Shown one piece after another: positions 21,958 through 34,523 of a stretch of 64,000 nt of DNA. The translations under genes were made by a program, and so were the position numbers. The notes under the pieces were generated by a model. The model ran no database searches and was not told where the DNA came from. It saw nothing but the letters and a program-made list of their open reading frames with translations. Every line of letters starts with the position of its first letter. Position 1 is the stretch's first letter. The stretch is from Beroe forskalii (lineage: Eukaryota; Ctenophora; Nuda; Beroida; Beroidae): assembly GCA_011033025.1 (NCBI GenBank), contig WFMF01000009.1, positions 992,001 to 1,056,000 of the forward strand, written 5' to 3'.

Positions 21958-24689
21958 CTATGCCAATTCATTGACCAAACAACAATTAGCAAGATGAATC
22001 TTTCTGCCATGAATATCTTGCAAATTCCGCCAGTTATTTAGAATTTTGCAGTCACCAACACCAGTTGTCATATTTCTAAGTCGTTTTAGAATTCCACTCT
22101 CCAAATTCACTTCTGAAATTAGATCATGATTGACAAAGTGCTGTCCCTCAGAACAACCAAGATGTGTCTTCATATATGAAAAGGTTTGAAAAGTTTTATT
22201 TAGTGTACATTTGTGGTGTAAAAATATCTTCAATTCAATTCATCAAATTTCATGGTATTTGTCTTGCCAAATGGCTATGAACATTATTGTCAAATTAAGC
22301 CAATAAAATTAAGATCCTAGTTTGCAAGAAAAATGTCCATAATAAATTGATTAAATAAATAGGAATTACATACCATTCTTGAACAAAATCCAGGTAACAC
22401 ACTCATTGTAATCAGGGGTTGTTAATGAACCAGAGTAAGTGAAGTAAGATCTATCTTCAGGCAATCCAGATTCAAGTTTCAAGCTCTCCTTGATCTTCAC
22501 TTCATTTCCTTTAATCTGGGGTTAAACTTAATATTGGAGTTTAGTACTTTTAATTAACAAATGCAGTAGTAAAATCTTGAGGTAAGAAGCTCAGTCAATT
22601 ATCTTAATATGTTCAGTTTCTACCTTAGCAACTAATTAAGGGGGGAGTGTCACTGTCCCAATTGTCCCTGTCCCAATTTACTTTTTTTGAGTTTGGGACT
22701 GGTTTTTGGGACAACTGGGACATTTGGGACAAACAAAAAGTTGAAAAAATCAGTCATTTTTCATTTTTTACATTGATAAAAGTTTTTCTTCCATTGACAT
22801 ATATATATATTCATACTACTATACTAAATACATATTTTGGTTGTGTTTGTTTGCAGTGGTTAAGTGTTCCCACGTCCCTAGCCAAAAAAACACAACTATT
22901 TGAAACTCAGTTGTCTCTGTCACTTTTGTCCCAATTGTCCCAAATGTCCCATTTGTCCCAGTCTGCATTCACTTTTTTGAGTCCCATTTGTTCCATTTTC
23001 TCTGTCCCATTTGTCGCAATTGTCCCATTTGTCCCAAATGTCCCAATTGTCCCAGTCCACATTCACTTTTTTGAGTCCCATTTGTTCCATTTTACTGTCC
23101 CATTTGTCCCAATTGTCCCAAATGTCCCAATTGTCCCTGTCCCAATCCACAAGCAGACCCAAGAAATACATTTATACATGTAACTGCCATAGAATGTAGT
23201 AGTCACTGAAAATTTGAATACATTGGAATCTATGGTAAGTTTTCATCCTACATGTAATATTAACATAAGGTCATTCACAAAGCTAAAATCATACCCAATG
23301 ATTACCAATTTTATGTTTTAATTATAACTCTTTAAGTATTTTTCTACTCTTTTCATTCAAAGTAACTTCACTAAGCCAAAAATCATAACATAAATATACT
23401 ATTCTGCTAAGTAGTGAAATTTAATGATGTTCAAGTTTTATGAATATCAAATTTGAGTTTCAGAAAAAGTAATTATTTGCTTGCAATTACTTGACAAATA
23501 CTTGGTTTTAATGAATGATCCCACCAGAACATGTGAACAATGTTATTTCATATATACCTGTGGAACCTCCTCAAATAGCTCAGGCATCACATTATCAAAT
23601 GACATCTCAGATTCCTTCAATAGAACACCCAAAACAGCTAATCCATCAGGCTGTTGAAGAGCGTCTTCCATATTTCTGAATTTTTCATTCTTGAATACAT
23701 AATGCAACTCAGCACTTGACATTTTTCCATCAATAGCATGTTCAGAACCTGAAATTACATAGGGATTGTTCACATGTTCACATATTACATAACCAATTTT
23801 TGGCCATTTTCAACCCCCTGCCCCATGTAATCAAGTACAATCAAAGCCCAACCTCCCCCCCCCCCTCTTGACCCTTCTTGAGTAGACAATGATGATGTGG
23901 ATAGTGCAGATATATCAGGCAGATTATATTGGCACATCAACTCAATTAATTGCACAGATATGCCATGAAAACAGTGTATTCCAAAGGGTGACAGTGCACT
24001 AACAGAACTTGAAGATTTCAATAGTACAACACCTTATAATTCCAATGGAAGACTATTCCAAAGTTTAGGACCACTCTTCTCAAAAGAGTGTCCACCATAA
24101 TGTGAGATAACTCAAGGTTCATGGAGATTATGTTTCAATTTTGGAAAATTGAAGAATATTGCAGCAAAAATTGTGTTGAAAATTGGATATTTTGATTAGA
24201 TATTTGGATAATTTAGTCAATTGCCAAAACTCCCTCCCCATAATTAATTAAATAATTTAAACAAAAACCCCTCCCCCAACATGATTATGCAATATATGTG
24301 TGCAATCCCACATGGGAAAAGATCAATGAAAAAATTACTAGTTCTATTAAATCACCTAACTCAGGCTTGTCTCCCCAATGAAAATGAAATTGTTGCAGAA
24401 AATATTTTGAGCCCTTAAGAGGTCCACCTGTCATCATACCATCAATGAAACCAAATGTATCAACATGAAGGCAATATCCTGTATTCCTTGATAACACACT
24501 TGATTTGGTTTTGAAGTTTATAGAGAGTGGAGTATCAAAGTCATTATCAATAGCATTTTTGATGTTTATAGGTGATTGATGTGCCACACCACTTTGCTGA
24601 GAAAGGAGCCTGTTTTGGACACAGACAGGACCTAAAGGAACTGTTGATACCTTCTGGCAGCTTTTCAAGAATCTTGCAATAAGAGCCAT
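21958..24689 (-). CDS. Alpha carbonic anhydrase, mitochondrial type, four exons
   Basis: Catalyses hydration of CO2 to bicarbonate. Exons on the minus strand: 24356-24689, 23558-23748, 22374-22515, 21958-22112; they total 822 bases (273 residues) and all junctions keep phase. Visible landmarks: QSPINI, GGPL, the zinc ligands in QQFHFHWG and [25 protein letters not shown], the Thr199 region [14 protein letters not shown], and the C-terminal [13 protein letters not shown]. The first 35 or so residues ([14 protein letters not shown] and on) have Arg, Lys, Ser and no acid, fitting a mitochondrial targeting peptide. The residue at the proton-shuttle position 64 is Tyr (NTGYCLHVD), as in vertebrate mitochondrial CA V (NTGY), not His. 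Intron 2 holds a TGTCCC-rich minisatellite. The active site looks intact. Confidence 0.95.
22648..23150. repeat. TGTCCC(AATTGTCCC) minisatellite in carbonic anhydrase intron 2
   Basis: Short units TGTCCCAATTGTCCC and TGTCCCATTTG dominate, densest at 22910-23148, with a roughly 130-bp higher-order repeat that includes CATTCACTTTTTTGAGTCCC. Frames on either strand give Ser-Gln-Leu or Asp-Asn-Trp runs that are artefacts of the repeat. Confidence 0.85.
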
Positions 24690-24843
24690 AGTAATTTTAC
24701 CTGATGGAATATAAATTCAAATGGAATATAAATTCAAAGGAATATAACTTCAGAAAAAACACATTTTGTGTTTTATGTGATTGGTCATTGATGCAGTGAA
24801 AAAATTTTTAGTGAAGGAATCGGACCCACACATTATACTAATA

Positions 24844-25762
24844 GGGGAGATAGGCGGCAAATGGGACAGTTTGTGAAATGGGACAGCTTCATATCTCACT
24901 TAATTTTGGTCACTATGTAACATGAGACCTTTGAATATGTTCCAATTAGTGGAACATAGATGGGAATTGAATTGCAGGTTGAATGCAATAAGAATCACGG
25001 TTTAAGGCTACAAAGCTGAACGAAGTCATCAGAACTAGGAAGTTGAGATTTTCATTTCGACTGTTGTGTTCGCCATTGTTTTTAGGTCGCTTTTTCGGTT
25101 TTATAGCCGATATCAGACATCTTATGATGTTATTCAAACGTCAAAAACGTTGCTTCTCTAATATTCAGAATATATTATGCGAATTATGCATGCCATGTGA
25201 AATGGTCAAATGGGACAGATCGAAATTTGGAAAATGGGACACCCTTTCGGCAGAATATTTCCATCTCATTAAACGTATTATTGCTTTTTGACCAACTTGA
25301 ATTAATAGAAATAGCGTATTTTTCATCATGGAACAGCCGTACTGGTGTATTCGGCATTTCTCATCAACTTCGAAAATTTTCTCTCTTATTCCAGGCTAAA
25401 ACTGATTATGGCATGTTTGCACGGTTTTTCAAATCTGATCAAAAAGTCCATTTCTAATGCACAAAAATATCAAAATGACATCAGACACCCAATATCAGGC
25501 AGCAGACAACTATGGGGACTGGGTTTTGCGTGATGGGACAGGGTGTCCCATTTGGTAATCATGGCACTTATAAATGGGACACTGCCCGTCAAATGGGACA
25601 GCTCATTATCTCAGAAACCCTTCATATTAATGACCTTGAATGTGCAACAGAACATATTTCCACAATTCGAGTATCCTGGAACATAAATTTCACACAAAGC
25701 GTAGATCCTTTCATTCAAAATGTTCATCTCAAATTTTTGTCCCATTTGCCGCCTATCTCCCC
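24844..25762. mobile_element. TA-flanked non-autonomous element with 25-bp perfect inverted ends
   Basis: The left end 24844-24868 (GGGGAGATAGGCGGCAAATG and five more bases) is the exact reverse complement of 25738-25762. Each end is flanked by TA (24842-24843 and 25763-25764), as expected of a TA target duplication. The interior repeats AAATGGGACA words and has no long open frame. Tc1/mariner-like MITEs use TA targets; the family is not otherwise identified. Confidence 0.85.
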
Positions 25763-27099
25763 TACTATTATTAACTAAACCTATTATTAACTAAACCTAA
25801 CTTAGTTTTCAAAGTAATTTAGTTTTTGAATGTTTCTGACAGCTCCCTCACATTTTGACTCATTTAGGTAGTTTTTTGTTCTAAATTCTTGATTGAATCT
25901 ATTGTTGTTGTACCAAGGGTGGTACCCAAGTACCCACAAGTATTTCCTGTAGCCACAACAAAATCAAATTTCGCTTGATATATCATAATATATTTCATTA
26001 ATATTTTACTGCCTGGTTTGTTTTATCATTAATAACAGGCGTTATTAATTAATTAAATAGTATTTCATCAATGGTAATTAAGTTGTTAGGATATCCTGAC
26101 TTTATTTATATTTTTCATACGTTCTGTTTTTTAAATTATTATATCACTATACTTAAACTTTAAACTTACAACACAACACATATTAAATTAACTAACTGAG
26201 CATGGCAGGTCACACTTTGTGGAGTTCCTGAAGAAGAGATATTTTATCTCGAAACTGACAGTTGAATAGCGGTGCAAAGTGTATGGGTTTGATTTCATAT
26301 TTGAGAATTTTTGTGTTTCACTGAAATGATCAATCACTTCAAACATATATCACTATACTATGTTCATAATATGCCTATTGATTATCTAATCTGAACCTTG
26401 ATTGTTCTAAGATTAAGAGAAATTTATTGGTCAATTATTGGTGTAATGTGCTACAAAATATAAATTTTATTGTTTTATTAAATTTTATTGTTTTATTATT
26501 CAACTGACAGTTTCAAGATTGTATGAATTTCTCCTTCACGAACTCCACATAGTATACATAAAACTCTCAAATTAATTTGAATTGATTGATAAATTAGTGA
26601 AGTGATGTCTGAAAAATAAAATAAATGGTTTTCATAAGCACATCAACACTGTTTTCATAAAAACTACCTTCAAACTCCCACTTTTAACTAGATCTTCCAG
26701 CCACTAATGATCTATTGAAAATTGAAAATATATCTAGATACCAAAACTTGCAATAATGAAAAGGAGTGTTAACCAGAGTATTAATTATCAACTTAAAAAT
26801 ATGCTAATTAAAAACTAGGAAACATGAATTTCGAATGCTTCAAATAATTTAAATCAATTAGAAATTGTTTACCATGCCAGACGTTGCCTGCCCCATATTT
26901 TTTCAGTCGGGCCGCGCAACGTCTGCCGCGCACTCATCGTATGCAACACGACCCTCCAAACTTCCGAGTGTTGCGCCTTAGGGATGGGAGAAATCCATAA
27001 AATTAGAAATACCCTGAATCTAATAACTTAGATTTAATTACATAAAAGTAATTAATCAGCTGGGGCTGATTACAAATTAGCATCCCATTCCCACACGCT

Positions 27100-27380
27100 T
27101 CATTTTAAAAGCGCGCGCGCTCAAAAGCCGCGCGCTTCATTTTAAAACAGCGCAAAAGCCGCGCGCTTCATTTTAAAACCGCGCAAAAGACGCGCGCTTC
27201 ATTTTAAAACCGCGCGCTTCATTTTAAAACCGCGCGCTTTACTTGGAAAACGCACGAAAGCCGCGCGCTTGACATGCAAAGTGCACAAAAGCCGTGCGCT
27301 TTACCATTTACATGCAAAGCGCGCGAAAGCCGCGCGCTTCACTTGCAAAGCGCGCAAAAGTCGTGCGCTTTACTTGCAAA
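27100..27380. repeat. GCGCGC-rich array, left part
   Basis: Units of the type AAGCCGCGCGCTTCATTTTA and AAAGCGCGCGAAAGCCGCGC. They match the right part at 28317-28590, so the 0.9-kb element between them split one array. Confidence 0.85.
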
Positions 27381-27382
27381 TA

Positions 27383-28314
27383 GGGGGGTCACAACGCGTA
27401 GTTGCGCACAAAGTACTAGCACGAATTTACGAGAAAAAGTGAAACACAAATTTTAGCATTCAAATGGACATAACTCCAAATCTACTTGTCTGATCGATCT
27501 GAAATTTGGATATGTGCTAGGGAAACACAATGATGCACATGATAAGCGGACAGAATTTGAAAATTTTACTCAGAACGAAAATTATGGCCAAAATTGGCAC
27601 TAAATTTTGTAAATTTCCACTAAATTGCCTATATCTCATCACTTGGATCGATTCGAAAAATTCTGTTCCGCTTGTCAACTCTAAAATTCCGTTCTCCGAC
27701 ATTTCTGAAAGTTTCATGATGATTCGATGAAAAATGTGGACTGTAGAACTTTAGTAAAATCAATTTTTCAGTGCGACACGCGAAACTGACAAAATATACC
27801 CTAACAACGAAACTAATCAGCGCGCACGTGATGCGTTTCAACATTAAGAATTGCGCGCACCGTGGAATGCAATGGGGGCGCTTGCGCTATTAAATAGTGT
27901 TTTCAGATTTGTTCTACGTCTATCCTGAGCCGAGTTATGGACGAAATACGTCCGAATTTTGACCAGTTGACTTTGAAGAATGATATCTCCTTCCACATAA
28001 TGTATAACCCTGAAAGTTTCGAGGAACGACAGAGGAATGATCAAGCTTTGATTTCCATGTCTTATCTTTGTAGTTTGAGCGATGATTTTTCTTTTTATTG
28101 CATGTTTTGTGATGACGATTGATATGCGTAATTTGAAGCGAAATTTCGGCGTTGTTTATTTTGAGCGCGGCTCCTTGTGCACGTGCAGCCTATAACTCTC
28201 AAATCATCTTAAAGACCCATAAAACTTAGTTTGTTTGAAAGTACTCATCGTGCTGATCATTTTGATACCATTTTTGTGGGGATTCGTCAAATTTGATTTT
28301 TTATGTGACCCCCC
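27383..28314. mobile_element. TA-flanked element nested inside the GCGCGC array
   Basis: The left end GGGGGGTCACA (27383-27393) is the exact reverse complement of TGTGACCCCCC (28304-28314). TA flanks both ends (27381-27382, 28315-28316), and the array units TTGCAAA continue on either side. The 932-bp interior has no long open frame. The short inverted repeat makes the family unclear. Confidence 0.75.
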
Positions 28315-28316
28315 TA

Positions 28317-28590
28317 TTGCAAAACGCGCAAAAGCCATGCGCTTCACTTGCAAAGCGCGCGAAAGCCGCGCGCTTCACTTGCAAAGTGCAATAAAGCCGC
28401 GCGCTACACTTGAAAAGCGCGCGACAGCCGCGCGCTTTAATTGAAAAGCGCGCGACAGCCGCGCGCTTTACTTGAAAAGCGCGTTAAGGCCGCGCGCTTT
28501 ACTTGGAAAGTGCGCGAAGGCCGTGTGCTTTACTTGGAAAGCGCGCGAAGGCCGCGCGCTTTACTTGGAAAGCGCGCGAAGGCCGAGCGC
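28317..28590. repeat. GCGCGC-rich array, right part
   Basis: Continuation of the array at 27100-27380, with later units of the type TTTACTTGGAAAGCGCGCGA. Frames here give Arg/Ala-rich peptides that are artefacts of the repeat. Confidence 0.85.
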
Positions 28591-29869
28591 GAAGGTGAAC
28601 TTAGGTCTAACGTTACATTATTTTGTAATCAGATTTTTTATAATTATTTCTATTTCTAATAACTCTACTTTTGCCTGGCGACAATGGATCCATGTACAAT
28701 GTCCATTGTCCAATAATGTCAATCCATTTTCGCCATTTTTGACAATGGGATTGAAATCCCGAATCAATGAATCATTGTAACCAATCGCCATTGCACACTG
28801 TCAACAATGCCCTATCGAAAATGGATAACCATGTTTACAATGAATTAGACGAAAAATTGACTGTCGAGGTCGCTAATTTCAAGTTTCAACGACTTCAATG
28901 AATCGTTATTGCCGACAAACTCAAAGACTATGAATCCCAACCTTAATTAAACCCTCACACGTCTTATATCGAAGATAATACTACTGTGATGGCATCAATC
29001 GTCTAACACAAGGAAATATCTTAATAAATATTCAAATACATTTTATCATGCGGTGGTTGTTCGGGTATGAGCCTAGCCTGGCAACTGTCCTTGCTGAACG
29101 GCGTGTTAAAGTTAAACAAGCTAAGGAACCGAAGCTGACAATAGCGACAGCTGTCGCTCCTGTCGAAAATTAATCGCTATAAAACTGCCAATGCCATTGA
29201 GTTCAGAGTTGCCATTTTCAACATTGAAATTGAATCGCCATTTTCGAAAAACTAAAACATACGATAAGACATGTTAAGGTTTAGTTAAGTTGCCAGACGT
29301 TGTCTGTCCCAAGCAACGCCTGGCAATGGTTAAGTGTATCCATTTTTGACAAGGGTAACTCAACTGTCGACAATGGATAACCAATGTCTGATGATCGTCG
29401 CAGGTGATAGGAATCGACAAAAACAGTCATTGCTGAAGATTCATTGCCGAAAATCGAGATTGAAGGTGAAACTGTTTAGTCAACGAATAAAAGAAATCGT
29501 CATTGTCACCACAGTCGACAGTGAAAATTTGTCAAATTCTTTAAACTATGCCCGATTTTGGTTATCATGTTATTGTGGATGCTCATCCATTCAAATGGAT
29601 CCATGCCCCATGGAACATCATAGCTTATAATCATACAGGGTGTGTAGTGTTTCAAATAAGATGTGACTATTTCGCAGATATAAAACGATTCGAAAGATGT
29701 CCAAATAGTGCACATAATCACTTCCTGAAAGCAGAGATGATTAAATTAAAATATGATCAATTCAAATCTGAATGATAAATTAAATAAATAAATTAAATAA
29801 AAGAGCTACATGTCTCTATAAACTGACTCAGACTATATGTTTACCATGGACCCTTTCACTTTTTAAGTT

Positions 29870-29875
29870 TTTATT
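29870..29875 (-). promoter_or_regulatory. Poly(A) signal of the MATE gene
   Basis: TTTATT on the plus strand is AATAAA on the minus strand, 87 bases past the stop codon of the MATE gene. Confidence 0.6.
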
Positions 29876-29961
29876 ATCCCTTCGATTGGCTATTTTTCAC
29901 TATTGCGAGCGCACATAGCAGCAGTATCAGTCTCAACTTCTTCATCAGAAGATGGAACAGG

Positions 29962-32938
29962 TCAAATCATAGAAACATATGCTAAGGAAGCTAGGACCAT
30001 TATCCCACATAACGTCACACATGCAATTTTCTTTTCTTCACGAGTCCACTTTCTCTGCTGAGGAGCCAGGGGCGTGGTCTCCCTCACTTCATCATATTCA
30101 TAGAGACAGAGTGCTTGGTTCTCATCCAGATGAGTCCTTCCATTACTCAACTCAATCTCTCGGTCTAACGAGAGGGAGGAAATCTTTAATGCTGCTGCAA
30201 TAAGATTGAGGCCAGAAAATGTCACAAATGCAAGTAAAATGCCAGTTGGTCCTAAGTCAGTAAGGAAAACAAAGATTGCAACAAGAGGAGTTGCAAGCAG
30301 GAAGCAAATCACAGCTAGAGACACAGCGATAAAGTGTTGCTTGCCAAATGAAATGAGTATTCCTCTACATAAGACTGTTTGAAGGTGATCAAGGGGCATT
30401 TGAATAAGGTACACCCACATACACCCAGTAAAGAGGTTAATGACCATGGTATCTGATGTGAAGAGGCGAGCAAGGGGATACCTCAATAAGAATAAAAGAG
30501 AAGAAATGATTATAGAGAAGACCAATGCATTTATCGATGCTAGCATCATGAAGAGTTGTACTTCTGACTTATTTTGTTGTTGCATTGCATTTCCTGGGAA
30601 GAGACGACGCATTAAAATCTAACGAGAAATCTAGTGAGGTTTCCATCATGTATGAAGCCTGATTATTAGATATGCGGTAAGTAACTACATGAATTCGCGA
30701 ATGTGAACATTCAATATTTTTGGAGTTTATTAGGGTATACACGTATACAGACATAACCCCTGAACCCCATTCTACCTTAGAACTAAAATTGCATGTTTTG
30801 GACTTTTTTAACGAGCACAAGCACCACAACAGTCCATAACCTGCAATTTCTGATCTGAGATAGATTTGTCCTAGAAATGGCTTTAATAAGAATATTCAGG
30901 GTTACCAGGGAACTTTGGAAAACCGTAAATAAACCAATTGGCCTGTTGCCAATAAAAGCCTACCTATGAGAATGGTAGTTGCCGTAGAAATTCCTGTCGG
31001 GATAGTGTAGAGACAAATATTGAATTGAAAAACCATGACTATGGTTGCCAGGACAGATGTACCATTGAACTGGCTTAGGAATGTAGCAGTCTCAAACATT
31101 CCAAGCTCAGTAAACATGTTGGCAGCACCTGAGGAGAATAAATTCATTAATCCCACAGAGACGATGTTTGCATTAACGTCGTTTCGTAAGACTTTTTCCT
31201 GGGAGCAGCGGCCCCAAGACCCCTATGGATCCCCAATTTATATCATAAGTTCATGCTAAACGTCGTGAATTCATGCTCATGACCTCATAGACAGCGTGAA
31301 TTCACGCTTGTGAACAAGTTGTTTAAATGTTTGAATTCACAGAAAACCGTTGACTCATCAGGGATGGGAACAGTACTGCTCCCATCCCCATGATGCAGCT
31401 ACAAAAATATGTAGTACACAAAATTGAAATTCGTGGAGTAATGGCTTGGGCTAATGCCTTTTAAGCTCCCATGGTGGCTAAATTAAAATAGCCCCGGACG
31501 TTTCAGTTATTAGGCATCCATTACTCATAAGCCATATGTCATATAAGCCTCAATGGGGACTAATCACTGGAAATTAGCCCCCATAAAGCCCCTCACCTAG
31601 CCCCCATGTGGGATAATCATTGGGGGCTAAATTCTTCCATCTTCCTATTCAAGTTACATTTCACCAATTTGGGCATTTCATCTCGATAATTGATTAATAC
31701 AGTATTCCATCAAAATAATGATATACAGATTGTTTTCTATAACTGCAGTGTACCTACTGATCATCCAGTCAAAAGCAACACGTGGAAAGGGTAATGAAAA
31801 GGATTGGTAGAAAGAGCCAAGTTAAGAAATAAGAACCAAGAGATATGCAGTTATCTTATTGTATTACTATTTGTTGTTACCCAAAAGGTAAATGCTGAGA
31901 TATGATAAATGAGAAACAGTTTTTCAAAGAAAAAATTCTCTATAATCATGTGTGGCCCCAAGGCCCTGTTAACAGGACCTTGGGGCCACACTTGACTGAT
32001 AGCTCTCTTGACTGGCCCTTTACTTCTTACCCCTTTGACAAGTTGCTTAATGAATGGTGAGCAGACGTGCCAGTTACAGCACCTGACAAGCCAAGTTTGA
32101 TGAAATCGTTCCAGCCACAGCACACTTCTGCGGAGTAACCTCCCCAATCTAGCATTTCCCGTTTAGTGTAACAGTATAACAATATGATGACCAGAGTAAG
32201 AACCCTAGTAAGAAGAGCTGCCATTGCCAATCCAGGAAGACCAAGATCACACCAAAATACAAGGAGTAAGTTCCAGGCCAAGTGAAGTATGATCATCAGA
32301 ACAGATATCACATAAACCTCAATGATGTATTTTTGCACGATGAGATATTTGGAGAGAATGGCAATGAAGAAGTCAAAGAGAGGTACCAGACACACAAGTC
32401 TCACATACATCACAGTTATTTGTAGGTTGTTCATCTCAGGAAGAACATTCACTGTTGCGCTTTCACCACCATGTGGGTGATATGATGTGTTGTCAGCAAC
32501 TGAGGCATTTCCCACTTCTGCTGCAAAACTGTTGGGTTCAAGAGGCAGGAGCATGACGATATGTACACTGTTCAGGTACACCCCCAGTATGAAGATGTAA
32601 ACCACAAATCCTTGCAAAAGGATCTTCAGGGTAACAGTGCCAAGGTTTCCAGATCTTCTGTCGGAAGAGTATACTTGAGGACCATATGTGTCCATGACTG
32701 AAGTGAATCCCCAAAGAACAGACCATAGGAGTACGTTGTAAATCGTGTTACCTAACCCAACTCCAGCTAGCATGGCCTTACTAATGTGCCCAGCAAATAC
32801 CAGAGTAATGAAAGCAAGTCCTACTTGAGTAGTTGCCAGTAACCAAGTTGGTATACCCAGAATCATAAATTCTTTCTGCTTGTGAACCATTTTAATACTC
32901 ATCAGTTTACGGAGAGTTTCCATTGTAGTAATATACAA
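29962..32938 (-). CDS. MATE-family multidrug and toxin extrusion transporter, SLC47-like, three exons
   Basis: Exons on the minus strand: 32083-32938, 30964-31128, 29962-30593; 1653 bases, 550 residues, all junctions in phase. SLC47 proteins are plasma-membrane H+/organic-cation antiporters of 13 membrane segments. Seen here: repeated hydrophobic segments from the N-terminus (MILGIPTWLLATTQ), GLGNTIYN, MDTYGPQ in the place of the family's DTLxSQ, the ELGMFE segment matching the two conserved glutamates in TM7 of human MATE1, the ILIGNAM turn across the exon 2-3 junction (human RVGNAL), a polar tail, and a last membrane segment typical of animal MATEs. An extra loop of about 40 residues with NAS and NTS sequons follows TM3. 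The first of two nearby methionines (32936-32938) is used. The paralogue is not decided. Confidence 0.95.
31951..31990. repeat. 40-bp near-perfect palindrome in MATE intron 1
   Basis: The left half TGTGGCCCCAAGGCCCTGTT is followed directly by its reverse complement with one mismatch and no spacer, centred on GTTAAC. It could extrude as a cruciform or fold as an RNA hairpin in the pre-mRNA. Confidence 0.95.
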
Positions 32939-34381
32939 CTTCCTCCTTTCTTTAACCTGCCGTGAGAGTCGGAGAAAAGGGACTGCTTAATCGAAAACCA
33001 ATTAATCAAATAAACAATTTATTCGATTGTGGGGAATCATATAACTTCATATTTATGAAGTTTATAAAAAGATGAAGGTTTATTAAGTGATGAAGTTATG
33101 TATTGCTAATGGAGTAATGGAATCCCAACTTTGCATTCACTTAGTAAAAACAGGACAGTTGTTAATAGCTTTGCCATAACCAATACTTCGCCCTTAATGT
33201 TGATCATAACACAGACTTAGTGAACCTGCTATAGCCAAGTAGGTCCCTTTGAGTAAATGCATAAATAATATATGATTGTAGTGATTGTTTGTTTGGTAAA
33301 TTAGCAAGTACTATGTCGTGAAAGTAGGACATTATACCAAGCTATTGCATAATTGAGAGTGTCTGACATGTTCCTACTGTACAAATAGTGTAGTACTATC
33401 CATGTATGAGCATTAGGATCATACTTAGGATCTAGATATTGTTGGTGGAGGTGGGACCCTCTTAACACTTTGAAATCAACTTTCGGGTATGAACTTTTCT
33501 GATATGATCATTGAAAACTTAGAAATTTTGGCAAACTGGAAGAACACAGATATTTAAAAAGTGGAAAAAGAAGTGGAAACACTATTCTTAACCACAACCA
33601 TAACACCTAGATCCATAAACACTAAACAGAATACCATGGCTCCCCAACTTTTACATGTGTATGGAGAATTGAAAGGGGCATTTGGCCGTTCATCAAATGC
33701 GATGATGGATAGGTTTGAATAGACATAGCCCGACAAAACTCGTCTTATATTTTGACTGGTTATAGCAGATTACTACTGATCATAGAAAATGGGCTAGTGG
33801 GCTACAACAAGAAAAGCATGCTGCCAGGATCGGATACTTATACTATCCCACCAACATTACGTGCCACAACTTTAGAACGGATTAAATTAGAAAGTAGAAA
33901 GCGGTAAAAAAGTAAACCTTCACCATTGGCCGGGTAATGTACTACAGTAGTCCGCTTCTCATTAGTTTGACAGTACGTCATCCAGGGATAATGTTGCCGC
34001 ATCAAAATCAGGTTATGGAGCATGGATGGATTAAAGACGAATTTTATGACGATTTAGGACGGAAGTTAAAATGACAGGGTAGCTTGTGTTTATTATGAAT
34101 AAGCTACCCAGCCATTTACAATTTCTGTCCTTACCCTAAATCGGCCAAGGAAGGAGAAGATACTGTGGAAAGAAAATACGATATCTTGGGCAGATTTCGG
34201 AGGTGTCGTAACAATTAAGGGGTACTGGTGGTAAAAATTACCACCAGTAAGAATTAAGAATTAAAACAAGTTTGATTATTGAAATGACTTGACAGGTTTG
34301 TTTCAATGTTATTTGTATATTGGTGTCATCGATGGGCATAGCACTATGATTTCACGGATCGGGTCGTTGAATAAGAGTCGC

Positions 34382-34523
34382 ATGATTACAATTGATGACG
34401 ATTTATTTAATCTCTTTTGACTCAATGGTACAAATGCAAATGTGAACAAAGAACCACACCGTTTACATTTACCATCGTGTGCCATTGAGTCAAAAGAGAA
34501 TAAATAAATTACTCATCAATCAT
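34382..34523. repeat. Foldback (hairpin) repeat, about 142 bp
   Basis: The left arm ATGATTACAATTGATGACGA onward, through CTCTTTTGACTCAATGG, is the imperfect reverse complement of the right arm ending in CTCATCAATCAT. About 50 bases sit in the loop. MITE-like; no clear target duplication. Confidence 0.75.

Larger units (their letters stand above)
24690..29869. other. Transposon- and repeat-rich intergenic stretch
   Basis: It lies between the carbonic anhydrase 5' end and the MATE gene 3' end. It contains two elements of about 0.9 kb with terminal inverted repeats and two GCGCGC-rich arrays (listed separately). The remainder (about 25770-27090 and 28600-29860) is AT-rich with no gene seen; CAATGG/TTGTC-rich short motifs recur near 28680-29540. 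Confidence 0.55.

Noticed and set aside
22647-23183. Ser-Gln-Leu and Asp-Asn-Trp repeat proteins
   Set aside because: Frames come from the TGTCCC array in carbonic anhydrase intron 2.
9675-24689. A functional cluster of mitochondrial genes (sideroflexin and carbonic anhydrase)
   Set aside because: They have separate 5' ends, about 3 kb apart, and animal genomes rarely cluster such genes. Proximity alone is not evidence.
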